Assembly: GCF_002742335.1 (NCBI RefSeq)
Contig: NZ_MDGR01000007.1
Coordinates: 1,120,501-1,184,500 of the forward strand
Direction: 5' to 3'
Source of the DNA: Reichenbachiella sp. 5M10
GTDB lineage: Bacteria > Bacteroidota > Bacteroidia > Cytophagales > Cyclobacteriaceae
DNA length: 64,000 nucleotides
Shown: positions 18,438 to 26,108 of the stretch, piece after piece
Position numbering within the stretch: position 1 is the first letter of the stretch
Layout: every line of letters begins with the position of its first letter
The notes under the pieces: model-generated
Database searches by the model: none
The model's input: the letters and a program-made list of their open reading frames with translations, nothing else
What the model was told of the DNA's origin: nothing
Program-made: the position numbers and the translations under genes

Positions 18438-18842
18438 CTAAAAGTACTTGTCTATGATATCAGACAACATTTCCTTGGTGAGCGGTTTGGTATGGTGCTC
18501 TGACGCACGGGTTGTGGAGCGGGTTCTATTGATGTCATCGGGATTGTTCGAGGTAGTGAGTATGATGAGGACCATGTGATGACTGCTCGAAGGAGTAGTT
18601 TTATCATACTCTTCCAAGAACTCCCACCCGGTCATTCCGGGCATGTTAATATCCAAAAATACCAAATCTGGACTGACCTGATTTTTTTGCTCATGAGTCT
18701 TCATATAATCTAGAGCTTCTTGTCCGCTTTGGAAAACAATCACTTGATTGGCGCATTCACTTTTGTTGATGACACGCTTATGAAAGAAATTGTCATCAGG
18801 GTTGTCATCGATTAGCATGATGCAGTTTACTTTCTTAGCCAT
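18438..18842 (-). CDS. single-domain response regulator
   Basis: Receiver-only regulator of 134 residues; start set at [10 protein letters not shown], giving an 8-base overlap with the kinase stop. Acidic pair DD (IDDNPDDN), phospho-acceptor Asp64 (FLDINMPG), a Thr in ILTTS and a Lys in HTKPLT complete the active site. There is no output domain, so it probably acts through protein contact or as a phosphate relay partner of the kinase encoded immediately upstream. A Rcp1/CheY-like role is the usual reading for this subfamily. Confidence 0.9.
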   Translation of the reverse strand: MAKKVNCIMLIDDNPDDNFFHKRVINKSECANQVIVFQSGQEALDYMKTHEQKNQVSPDLVFLDINMPGMTGWEFLEEYDKTTPSSSHHMVLIILTTSNNPDDINRTRSTTRASEHHTKPLTKEMLSDIIDKYF

Positions 18843-20307
18843 GAGTGATACGTGGTATGGTGAAATAAAAGATACTGCCTTCACCTTCTTTGGACTCGAC
18901 CCAAATCCGGCCTTCGTGCAGTTCTACTATTTTTTTGCAATGAGCTAAACCTAATCCATGACCTTCGTACTTTCCTTTGGGGTTGAGGGTTTGAAAGATG
19001 AAGAAGATTCGTTCAAAATTTCTTTTGGGTATCCCGATTCCATTGTCCTGGAATTGAAATTCGTAGTAGTCTTTTCTTTTTAGGCAAGAGATCTTGATTT
19101 TGGGTATATCTGTTTTTTTTCTAAACTTTATCGCATTGGTAATGAGGTTTTGAAAAAGCTGCCTCAGATCCACATCAAACCCAATGAGAGTGGGGAGCGG
19201 ATCATTTAACGTGATATCGGCCTCTGTTTTTTGAATCAGGTCATTAAGGTCACTGCGCACCATTTTCATGATTTCCGAACAATTTACTTTTGTCATTTGT
19301 CTATCTCCCGTACCGATTCGAGAGTAGTCGAGCAGTGCTTTGACTAAAATCACCATGCGATCTGTGGCCTTGCCGATCGTCTCTAGATAGCGCATAGCCT
19401 CTGCGTCCATACTTTCGAGACAGTCTTCCTGAATCACTTGTATATAATTATTGATTGTACGCAGTGGTTCTTGTAGGTCATGGGAGGCTATGTAGGCAAA
19501 CTGCTCTAATTCCTCATTTTTAGCCACCATCTCTTTTACTATTGCTTGGTTCTTCTCTTGGATCTTTCGCTCGGTGATGTCAATGATAGAGGCAAGTACC
19601 ATCTCACCTTCATCGGTATTGATAGGATTGAGTCCTATCTCAATTTGCACCTCTTTTTTGTCCTTCCTCAAGCCAAAAAGTTCACGACCTGCTCCCATTT
19701 TTCGTGTACTGGGCGCTTCAAAATATCCCGTTCTATCGCTGGGGTGCTTGCCTGCGAAACGTATTGGAATAAGCATTTCTATTCTGTTTCCAATCAGTTC
19801 TTTTTTGGAATACCCAAATAGCTGTTCAGTTTGGGCGTTGACTAGAGTGATCACCCCTTTCTGATTGACTAGAATCATGGCGTTGGGTGCAGACTCTACG
19901 ACCAGCTTGAATCGCTCTTCGGCCTTTTTGCGCTCAGTGATGTCAATGATGGAGGCCAATACCAAAGTGCCCTCTGTAGTCACCAATGGGTTCAATCCAA
20001 TCTCTACTGGAAACTCGGATTTATCTTTGCGCAGAGCATAGAGATCTCTCCCAGCTCCCATAGACCTGACAGTAGGCGAAGCAAAAAACATGTTTCTAAA
20101 ACGGGGATGGTTTTCGTGAAACCGGGGAGGGATGAGGGTTTCTATCAATTGTCCAATCAACTCCGTACGGTCGTACCCAAACAGCTGTTCGGATGGTTTG
20201 TTGAGATAAGCGATTTTTCCCTCTTTATTGATCAAAACGATCGCATTAGGGGTAGACTCGATCATGAGCTGAAAAGTCAGCTCCGAATGAATAGTTTTTT
20301 CTTCCAT
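18835..20307 (-). CDS. tandem-PAS histidine kinase, phytochrome-type HisKA
   Basis: Soluble kinase of 490 residues. Two PAS domains (about 13-125 and 133-246) are recent duplicates of each other: both carry PNA(I/M), EQLFGY, MGAGR(D/E)L, LRKDK and [12 protein letters not shown]. The HisKA box is [10 protein letters not shown] with phospho-acceptor His276, followed by an HATPase domain ([27 protein letters not shown]). This kinase class usually pairs with Rcp1-like single-domain regulators, as here, where the genes overlap. No transmembrane segment. Signal unknown. Confidence 0.9.
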   Translation of the reverse strand: MEEKTIHSELTFQLMIESTPNAIVLINKEGKIAYLNKPSEQLFGYDRTELIGQLIETLIPPRFHENHPRFRNMFFASPTVRSMGAGRDLYALRKDKSEFPVEIGLNPLVTTEGTLVLASIIDITERKKAEERFKLVVESAPNAMILVNQKGVITLVNAQTEQLFGYSKKELIGNRIEMLIPIRFAGKHPSDRTGYFEAPSTRKMGAGRELFGLRKDKKEVQIEIGLNPINTDEGEMVLASIIDITERKIQEKNQAIVKEMVAKNEELEQFAYIASHDLQEPLRTINNYIQVIQEDCLESMDAEAMRYLETIGKATDRMVILVKALLDYSRIGTGDRQMTKVNCSEIMKMVRSDLNDLIQKTEADITLNDPLPTLIGFDVDLRQLFQNLITNAIKFRKKTDIPKIKISCLKRKDYYEFQFQDNGIGIPKRNFERIFFIFQTLNPKGKYEGHGLGLAHCKKIVELHEGRIWVESKEGEGSIFYFTIPRITHG

Positions 20308-20456
20308 AGGATCATCATTGCTTCGCCAGATTCGTCGGGTAATGTCAGCGGTTTTATCGAAAGCGCTATTGGAAGACCATTACTAGGTCGGTTCCTAGTA
20401 GAAATTAGTCATTAGTTGTGGGATCAACAAGGCCTAGGTATGATAAATGAATGAAT

Positions 20457-20487
20457 AAAAAAACAGCAACATGATACATGCTGCTGT
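20457..20487 (-). terminator. rho-independent terminator
   Basis: On the minus strand an 11-bp stem (ACAGCAGCATG paired with CATGTTGCTGT, one G-U) with a 3-base loop is followed by seven Ts. It lies 37 bases past the stop of the gene at 20524-21069. Confidence 0.75.
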
Positions 20488-20523
20488 CTAAGCAATTATC
20501 GCCAAAAAAGGCAATCATGAAGT

Positions 20524-21069
20524 CTAAAATCTTCGGTAACTGTGGTTTTTGTATTGACTCCAAGCGCTGGCATACTTCTCTTGGCGCTTGGTTCGATTTC
20601 TTTTTCCTGACAAGTTGATAGACAAACGTCCTTCTATTCTTGGCAATTCATCAATGAAACGTGCCGATGCGGCTACTGCTAGGTGAGGGTTGATGTAGTA
20701 CTCGGCTACAGCAGCGAAGGTGATCAAGAACTTCTCTGCATCAAAAGCCCCTCCTCGCATGTTTACCCCGAAACCGATTTTTTCATTTCCTACTAGATAT
20801 ATTGTAGTGTAAATGCCGGTGTAGTCCTTAGCTATCATCGAGCTCACATCGTCGTCTGAACCTTCACCTAGATATCCATTTTTCTCAAAGAAGCCACCCA
20901 CTTCGATGTCTCCTATTCCGCCTGGAAGCAATATGCCCACCGCAGTCCCGAAATCTGACCTGCCCATGCTAGGTGTAGAGTATACTGATAGTTTTAGATC
21001 CTGTGCCCAGAGAGTAGAATACATAACTACTAATAGGCTAGTTGAGATAATTTGCTTTAGATTTTTCAT
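20524..21069 (-). CDS. small secreted outer-membrane-like protein, unknown
   Basis: Protein of 181 residues with a signal peptide (ISTSLLVVMYSTLWAQ). The mature part is beta-rich with glycine turns (GTAVGILLPGGIGDIEVGGFFEK) and alternating strands such as FLITFAAVAEYYINPHLAVAASARF, as in small outer-membrane barrels; the tail is basic and soluble. I do not recognise the family. It stands alone, with a terminator behind it and, 34 bases before its start, an upstream element shared with the gene at 21251-21583, so the two are probably co-regulated. Confidence 0.6.
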   Translation of the reverse strand: MKNLKQIISTSLLVVMYSTLWAQDLKLSVYSTPSMGRSDFGTAVGILLPGGIGDIEVGGFFEKNGYLGEGSDDDVSSMIAKDYTGIYTTIYLVGNEKIGFGVNMRGGAFDAEKFLITFAAVAEYYINPHLAVAASARFIDELPRIEGRLSINLSGKRNRTKRQEKYASAWSQYKNHSYRRF

Positions 21070-21102
21070 GATTATAGTTGTTAGCTTGATGACTTATTAT
21101 AA

Positions 21103-21177
21103 TTCAAAGGTGCAGTGCTGCCGCGCCAATTATTATTCGGGAAATCCGTAACTATTTCTTTACTAGAATCTCGTAAC
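21103..21177 (-). repeat. upstream element copy A
   Basis: Copy A of an element repeated upstream of two unknown genes. The inner 49 bases (21129-21177) match copy B at 42 positions, and an outer TTCAAAGGTG is identical and held at the same 17-base distance from the TTATTATTCG block. On the minus strand it ends in CACCTTTGAA, close to the Bacteroidota -7 element TAnnTTTG. Within it GTTACG occurs twice with a 25-base period. Confidence 0.7.
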
Positions 21178-21204
21178 CTGCTACTATCCATTTGTTTTTA
21201 GGAT

Positions 21205-21223
21205 AAAAAAGGCTACCCTAGCC
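21205..21223 (-). terminator. short rho-independent terminator
   Basis: On the minus strand GGCTA-GGG-TAGCC is followed by six Ts, 28 bases past the stop of the 110-residue gene. The stem is only five pairs. Confidence 0.5.
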
Positions 21224-21250
21224 ATATCAGATTGAACTTAACGCTAAAGA

Positions 21251-21583
21251 TTATGAGGCAATTCTACAGAATTGGAATTCACCAATAATGATTTCAAGTT
21301 CGTTCAATACGAGATGGGTCCACCTGTCGAGGTCTGCTGATGTCATCTCTTCTGAAGTTTGGAATTGCTCGAGTAAATACCATAGGTCATCTTGATTCAA
21401 GAGTTGGGCTGTATGCTGCCACTGCTGGACCAGTACCCTCAAATTGAGCTGATCGTTGGTCTCTGAGAATCTCTTTAGATCTCTCTTGAATTGAGGGTAC
21501 TCAGATAGCGTCGTATCCACAGTTGTTGTTTCCCATTCTCTATCGTTGAAAAATACAGTTTTGAAATAGCTTATGTTGAGCAT
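21251..21583 (-). CDS. hypothetical 110-residue protein
   Basis: Small acidic, mainly helical cytoplasmic protein (FKRDLKRFSETNDQLN, DLWYLLEQFQ, DLDRWTHLVLNELEIIIGEF). No signal peptide, membrane helix or known motif. I do not recognise it. Support for being real comes from its own terminator at 21205-21223 and its own copy of the duplicated upstream element at 21666-21740, shared with the secreted protein gene that follows on the same strand. Confidence 0.55.
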   Translation of the reverse strand: MLNISYFKTVFFNDREWETTTVDTTLSEYPQFKRDLKRFSETNDQLNLRVLVQQWQHTAQLLNQDDLWYLLEQFQTSEEMTSADLDRWTHLVLNELEIIIGEFQFCRIAS

Positions 21584-21665
21584 CTTGATGGTGTTTATAG
21601 TTGAAAGTTTTTACTAAGAGGTGATATCCTCTGTCATATCCGGCATAGTTGAAATACTATCATAC

Positions 21666-21740
21666 TTCAAAGGTGTATTCTTATGATGCCATTTATTATT
21701 CGCAAAACCCGTAACTATTTCTTTGCTAGATTCTCTTAAC
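21666..21740 (-). repeat. upstream element copy B
   Basis: Copy B of the element described at 21103-21177, here 82 bases before the start of the 110-residue gene. The repeated GTTAAG/GTTACG pair again has a 25-base period, and the CACCTTTGAA end is conserved. Outside the element the two upstream regions differ, so this is conserved regulatory DNA or a duplicated promoter rather than a larger duplication. Confidence 0.7.
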
Positions 21741-21913
21741 AAGCTATGATCAGTCTCTAGGAAAAAACACAAGGGCTGGTAGTCAGTTGTATAGCAGGAA
21801 GGGTATCAAATCTTGGGGCAATCCTCCAGAAATACGGAGGGATCCGTGATTGAGAGGTCGATGCATCGTAGGCTTCAGGAACAAGCGTACAATTGGCTAG
21901 TATAATGGGGAAG

Positions 21914-21947
21914 AAAAAAACCTCTGTGATCATTGATTACAGAGGTT
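21914..21947 (-). terminator. terminator of tRNA-Leu
   Basis: Nine-pair stem AACCTCTGT/ACAGAGGTT with an 11-base loop, followed on the minus strand by a run of seven Ts. It begins three bases after the tRNA CCA end. Confidence 0.8.
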
Positions 21948-21950
21948 TTT

Positions 21951-22037
21951 TGGTGCCCACGAAAGGAGTCGAACCTTCACGTCCATACGAACACTAGAAC
22001 CTGAATCTAGCCTGTCTACCAATTTCAGCACGTGGGC
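21951..22037 (-). tRNA. tRNA-Leu (CAG)
   Basis: Minus-strand cloverleaf: acceptor GCCCACG/CGTGGGC, D-arm with TTGGTAGACA, anticodon stem CTAGA/TCTAG with loop TTCAGGT giving anticodon CAG, a long class II variable arm, and T-arm GGTTCGACTCC. The 3' end reads A-CCA in the DNA. Length with CCA is 87. It reads CUG leucine codons. Confidence 0.93.
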
Positions 22038-22118
22038 AAAGCGGTTGCAAGATTAAGAATTCTTTTGATTAATATGACAGCATTGGAGTGAAAAATGTTG
22101 GAAGAAATGGATGGCATT

Positions 22119-22248
22119 TGTCCCTAGCTAACCAGATGACGGGACATTGCTGGAGTATAAGAAGAGGAGGTAGACTTCTTGCCTAAAAGCCCAGTCTTGC
22201 CATCTGGTAGCTTGATGGAGTGATAATTAGAGAATTTTCTTCCTCCAT
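22119..22248 (+). promoter_or_regulatory. candidate structured leader of the glucuronidase operon
   Basis: Several pairings are visible on the + strand: TGTCCC/GGGACA (22119-22124 with 22141-22146); a long-range stem of AGCT plus ACCAGATG (22126-22138, one bulged A) with 22201-22212, whose 5' half lies in the loop of the first hairpin; AAGAAG/CTTCTT (22159-22180); and ATGGAG/CTCCAT (22215-22248). Together they suggest a folded leader with a pseudoknot about 140 bases before the operon start. No known riboswitch class is recognised, and chance pairing is possible. Confidence 0.35.
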
Positions 22249-22385
22249 TGAGCGATGGTGACTTAAACTTGTCATTGCTTGCTTTATTTTACGCAATCGA
22301 TTGTGTTTCTTGTTGTGTTGCTATTCTTTTGTTGATCATTGGGAGCGATCGAATGGTTGGTTCCATTAGGATGACTATGAAGCAT

Positions 22386-24533
22386 ATGAAAAAAATACTA
22401 TTGATCTATTTGGTTTTTTGGAGTTATGTAGCCACTGCGGAGGATGGACACGGACTGTGGCTCAGATATACTCCCATTAGCCAGGAGGCTGTGTTGACCC
22501 AATATCTACAGACCGTCGATCACTTCGAGGTACATACGAGTAGCGAGACGGGACTACTGATCCACGAGGAGTTGACAAACGGACTGAAGAGCATGTACCA
22601 GCAGGAGTTGGTTGCTACTGAGGGGTTGGAGCATTCGCTTCAGGTCTGCAAAACGGATCATTCGCTGGTGAAAGGACTCGGGATCGATGCGGAAATCAAA
22701 GAACAAATCGGAGCAGAGGGTTTTTTGCTTCGCTCAGTGCAGCGAGAGGGGAAATCCTTTTTGCTCTTGACTGCCAATACGGATATAGGACTGTACTACG
22801 GTACGTTTCACCTGCTCCGACTGATGCAGACTGAGCAGTCGCTGGTGGGCTTGGATGTTGTGGAGTATCCACGCATCGAGACCCGTATGCTCAACCACTG
22901 GGACAACTTGGACCGCAGTTCGGAGCGTGGCTATGCCGGGTTTGCAATTTGGGATTGGCATAGGTTGCCGGACTACCTCGACCCCATCTATGCCGAGTAT
23001 GCGCGTGCCAACGCCTCGATTGGTATCAATGCCATGGTACCTGTCAATGTCAATTCGAATGCTTTGATTTTGACTCCCATGTACCTAGAGAAGGTAAAGG
23101 CCTTGGCGGATCTGCTGAGACCCTATGGTATCAAGATGTACCTCACGGCGCGATTTAGCGCGCCAAGCGAAATCGGTGGGTTGGCGACTTCCGACCCGCT
23201 CGACCCAGGGGTAGCGGCTTGGTGGGCTGACAAAGCAAAGGAGATATACAGTTACGTCCCAGACTTTGGTGGATTCTTGGTCAAAGCCAATTCAGAAGGG
23301 CAGCCTGGCCCGCACGACTATCATCGCAACCATGCCGAAGGGGCCAATATGCTCGCCAAGGCTCTCGCGCCTCATGGGGGACAGGTGATCTGGAGAGCCT
23401 TTGTCTACAGCGAAGAGAATCCCGTCGATCGCCACATGCAGGCCAATGATCAGTTCGTGCCGCTGGATGGGCAGTTCGATGACAATGTGTCGATTCAGGT
23501 CAAAAACGGTGCGATAGATTTTCAACCTAGAGAACCTTTTCATCCGCTGTTTAGCGCGATGAAGGAGACGCGGCTAGCGATGGAGTTTCAGATCACGCAG
23601 GAGTATCTGGGACAAGCGACGCAGCTTGTGTACCTAGGGACCTACTATGAGGAGTGTTTGGATGCGCAGATAGGAATCAAGAAAGCGACTGTTAGCGAAG
23701 TGATAGAGGGGCAGTCGAACGAGCAGGAGCATAGTGTCATTGCTGGTGTGGCCAATATCGGCACAGACCGCAACTGGACGGGGCATTTGTTTGGACAGTC
23801 CAACTGGTACGCCTTTGGGCGGTTGGCATGGAATCCAGATTTGAGTGCTGATGCTATTGCGGACGAATGGATCGCGATGACTTTCGATCACGATCCACAG
23901 GTACATGCGACCATCAAGGACATCATGATGCATTCGCGTGAAGCGGCGGTCAATTACATGACGCCACTGGGGCTGCATCACCTCATGGCGACTGGTCACC
24001 ACTACGGGCCTGGACCTTGGGTGAGTGAACTGGGTAGACCTGAGTGGAATCCAGTCTATTATCATCGTGCAGATAGTTTTGGGATAGGGTTTGACCGTAC
24101 GGCAAAAGGAAGCGGGGCTGTGCTTCAGTACCAGAAGTCTATCGCCAAGAAGTTTGGCAATCTGAAATCCTGCCCTGAAGAATACCTGCTATGGTTTCAC
24201 CATGTCTCGTGGGACTATGAAATGCAATCGGGTAGGACGCTTTGGGACGAAATGGGATTACACTATCAGAGTGGTGTCGATGAAGTGAGGCGTTTTGCGT
24301 CCCAATGGAAAAGCCTAGAAGGGAAGGTCGATGCGCGGCGCTTTGAGGAGGTGCAGATGCTCCTGACCATACATGAGAAAGAAGCTGTATGGTGGAAGGA
24401 TGCAAGTTTGCTGTACTTTCAGACGATTTCCAATCGACCGTTTCCTGCGGAGATAGAGACGCCAAAGGGGTCGTTGGCACATTACAAGCGTTTGAGATTT
24501 CCATATGCACCGGGCATCAAGCCTCAGTGGTAA
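22386..24533 (+). CDS. alpha-glucuronidase, GH67
   Basis: Enzyme of 715 residues that removes 4-O-methyl-glucuronic acid from xylo-oligosaccharides. Start at MKKILL, which opens a signal peptide (LLIYLVFWSYVATA) before the mature DGHGLWLRY, the usual GH67 N-terminus. Visible family blocks are YPRIETRMLNHWDN, MVPVNVN, FLVKANSEGQPGP with the acid Glu, NGAIDFQPREP with the base residues, and GRPEWNPVYYHRAD. Length fits the family. The next gene, 12 bases on, is mannonate dehydratase, so released glucuronate is fed to the hexuronate pathway. The remaining pathway genes and a transporter are not in this window. Confidence 0.95.
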   Translation: MKKILLIYLVFWSYVATAEDGHGLWLRYTPISQEAVLTQYLQTVDHFEVHTSSETGLLIHEELTNGLKSMYQQELVATEGLEHSLQVCKTDHSLVKGLGIDAEIKEQIGAEGFLLRSVQREGKSFLLLTANTDIGLYYGTFHLLRLMQTEQSLVGLDVVEYPRIETRMLNHWDNLDRSSERGYAGFAIWDWHRLPDYLDPIYAEYARANASIGINAMVPVNVNSNALILTPMYLEKVKALADLLRPYGIKMYLTARFSAPSEIGGLATSDPLDPGVAAWWADKAKEIYSYVPDFGGFLVKANSEGQPGPHDYHRNHAEGANMLAKALAPHGGQVIWRAFVYSEENPVDRHMQANDQFVPLDGQFDDNVSIQVKNGAIDFQPREPFHPLFSAMKETRLAMEFQITQEYLGQATQLVYLGTYYEECLDAQIGIKKATVSEVIEGQSNEQEHSVIAGVANIGTDRNWTGHLFGQSNWYAFGRLAWNPDLSADAIADEWIAMTFDHDPQVHATIKDIMMHSREAAVNYMTPLGLHHLMATGHHYGPGPWVSELGRPEWNPVYYHRADSFGIGFDRTAKGSGAVLQYQKSIAKKFGNLKSCPEEYLLWFHHVSWDYEMQSGRTLWDEMGLHYQSGVDEVRRFASQWKSLEGKVDARRFEEVQMLLTIHEKEAVWWKDASLLYFQTISNRPFPAEIETPKGSLAHYKRLRFPYAPGIKPQW

Positions 24534-24545
24534 CCGAGAAGAAAC

Positions 24546-25712
24546 ATGTATTTGATGAAACAAACCATGAGGTGGTTTGGTCCTGGAGACCCGGTCAGCC
24601 TCAGAGATATCAGACAGGCAGGCTGTAGTGGAGTGGTCACGGCGCTGCACCAGATTCCCGTGGGAGAGGTGTGGACTGTGGAAGCGATCGAGGAGCGAAA
24701 GGCTATAGTGGCTGCCGAGGGGATGACCTGGACGGTAGTAGAGAGCCTGCCCGTGAGTGAAGCGATCAAGACGCGCTCAGAAGACTGTGCGTTACATATC
24801 AGTCACTACAAAACGAGTTTAGAGAATTTGAGTCGCTGCGGGATAGAGGTCGTGACGTACAACTTCATGCCGATACTGGATTGGCTCAGAACCGATCCGT
24901 TTCATGTGCGCCCAGACGGTACGCGTACCTTGCGGTTCGAATGGACGGACTTTGTCATCGTAGATTGGCTGTTGCTTCAGCGACCGGGTGCAGCGGAGGA
25001 GTATTCGGTAGCAGACAAGGAACAAGCGCAGGAGAAATTTGGACGTATGTCCGAGGATCAAAAGAAAAGACTGTTTGATAACATGCTACTCGGTTTGCCA
25101 GGGAGCAAAGAGGCCTTTACCCCCGAAGGGATCCTCACCGCTCTCCAATCCTACGAACACATCGATGAGAAACAGCTCAAGGAGAACTTGGCGCACTTTC
25201 TCCAAGCTGTGATCCCTATGGCAGAAGCCTGCGGGATCCACATGGCCATCCATCCAGATGATCCGCCGTATTCGGTACTGGGGCTGCCTCGGATTGTGAG
25301 TACAGAGCAGGATTTGGCGGATATCTTGTCCTTCGCTCCTTCTCCTGCTAACGGACTGTGCTTTTGTACGGGTTCGCTCGGTGTACGGGTAGACAATGAT
25401 ATCTTGGGGATGTTGACCCGCTTTTCGGCACACATTCATTTTGTGCATTTGCGCAATACCGCCAGAGATTCGGAGGGTAACTTCGAAGAAGGGGAGCATC
25501 TCTATGCCGATACCGATATGGTCGCGGTGGTGGACGGACTGCTGGATATCATGCAGCGTCGGCGGGTGAGTTTGCCGATGCGACCCGATCACGGGTTTCA
25601 GATGATGGATGATTTGTCGAAAGATACCTATCCCGGCTATACCTGCATCGGGAGGATGAAAGGCCTGGCTGAACTGCGAGGGCTAGAATTGGGCTTGGCG
25701 TATCGCAAGTAA
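24546..25712 (+). CDS. uxuA: D-mannonate dehydratase
   Basis: Enzyme of 388 residues that converts D-mannonate to 2-keto-3-deoxygluconate in glucuronate breakdown. Family blocks: MRWFGPGDPVSL, VVTALHQIPVGEVW, GIEVVTYNFMPILDWLRTD, MAIHPDDPPYSVLGLPRIV, CFCTGSLGVR, and RPDHGFQMMDD near the C-terminus. His and Cys of these blocks bind the metal. The first ATG is used; a second ATG three codons later is also possible. Probably co-transcribed with the GH67 gene. Confidence 0.96.
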   Translation: MYLMKQTMRWFGPGDPVSLRDIRQAGCSGVVTALHQIPVGEVWTVEAIEERKAIVAAEGMTWTVVESLPVSEAIKTRSEDCALHISHYKTSLENLSRCGIEVVTYNFMPILDWLRTDPFHVRPDGTRTLRFEWTDFVIVDWLLLQRPGAAEEYSVADKEQAQEKFGRMSEDQKKRLFDNMLLGLPGSKEAFTPEGILTALQSYEHIDEKQLKENLAHFLQAVIPMAEACGIHMAIHPDDPPYSVLGLPRIVSTEQDLADILSFAPSPANGLCFCTGSLGVRVDNDILGMLTRFSAHIHFVHLRNTARDSEGNFEEGEHLYADTDMVAVVDGLLDIMQRRRVSLPMRPDHGFQMMDDLSKDTYPGYTCIGRMKGLAELRGLELGLAYRK

Positions 25713-26108
25713 CACTAAATACCTCCCTGCAGCCTGCGAGAAGCTTTCCCGGTGGCTACTTTCCGTGGTATTCCATGTCGGGAAGGGGCTCGTTTTCTTT
25801 CAAGAATCGATCAAACTAGAGAGTGATCGTTATTTTCTTGGATAAGCATGGAGTGAATCGGCAAAGAAGAGAAGTTATCAATGCGTCGTTTGTTGATGAG
25901 CAAGGGTGAGTTCTAGGCAAAGCTGGTACAGCACACCAGCGTACGCATCAGTGTTGCGTACAGATGGGTTCGAATGTTTACAAACAGAGGATTGAATGGG
26001 TTTAGATTCAGCATGGTGTTGTTTTTGAAGTTTTTGACTTTATGTCTCTAGGTGTAGTTTTATCAGTCTTTTATTACCGATCCCTAAGGAAAATCAAAAC
26101 GCTGTGTT
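25713..26108. other. intergenic region after uxuA
   Basis: Convergent gap of 396 bases between uxuA and the HTH/beta-lactamase fusion gene. Apart from the possible terminator at 25739-25800 I see no gene, tRNA or clear repeat in it. Confidence 0.5.
25739..25800 (+). terminator. possible terminator of the GH67-uxuA operon
   Basis: An imperfect stem (AGCTTTCCCG near 25742-25751 with CGGGAAGGGGCT near 25779-25790) closes over an inner hairpin and is followed by CGTTTTCTTTC. The T-run is interrupted, so the call is tentative. Confidence 0.4.

Noticed and set aside
22248-22385. N-terminal extension of the GH67 protein
   Set aside because: The 46 extra residues come before a normal signal peptide and lie in DNA with folded-leader features; translation there is unlikely.
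25086-25592. 168-codon open frame antisense to uxuA
   Set aside because: Shadow of a well-supported enzyme gene with no domain of its own.
22386-25712. Higher GC content as a sign of horizontal transfer of GH67-uxuA
   Set aside because: A 60-base sample at 22981 has 33 G/C against 25 at 9841, but a sample in leuS at 29161 has 34, so the rise is not special to this operon.
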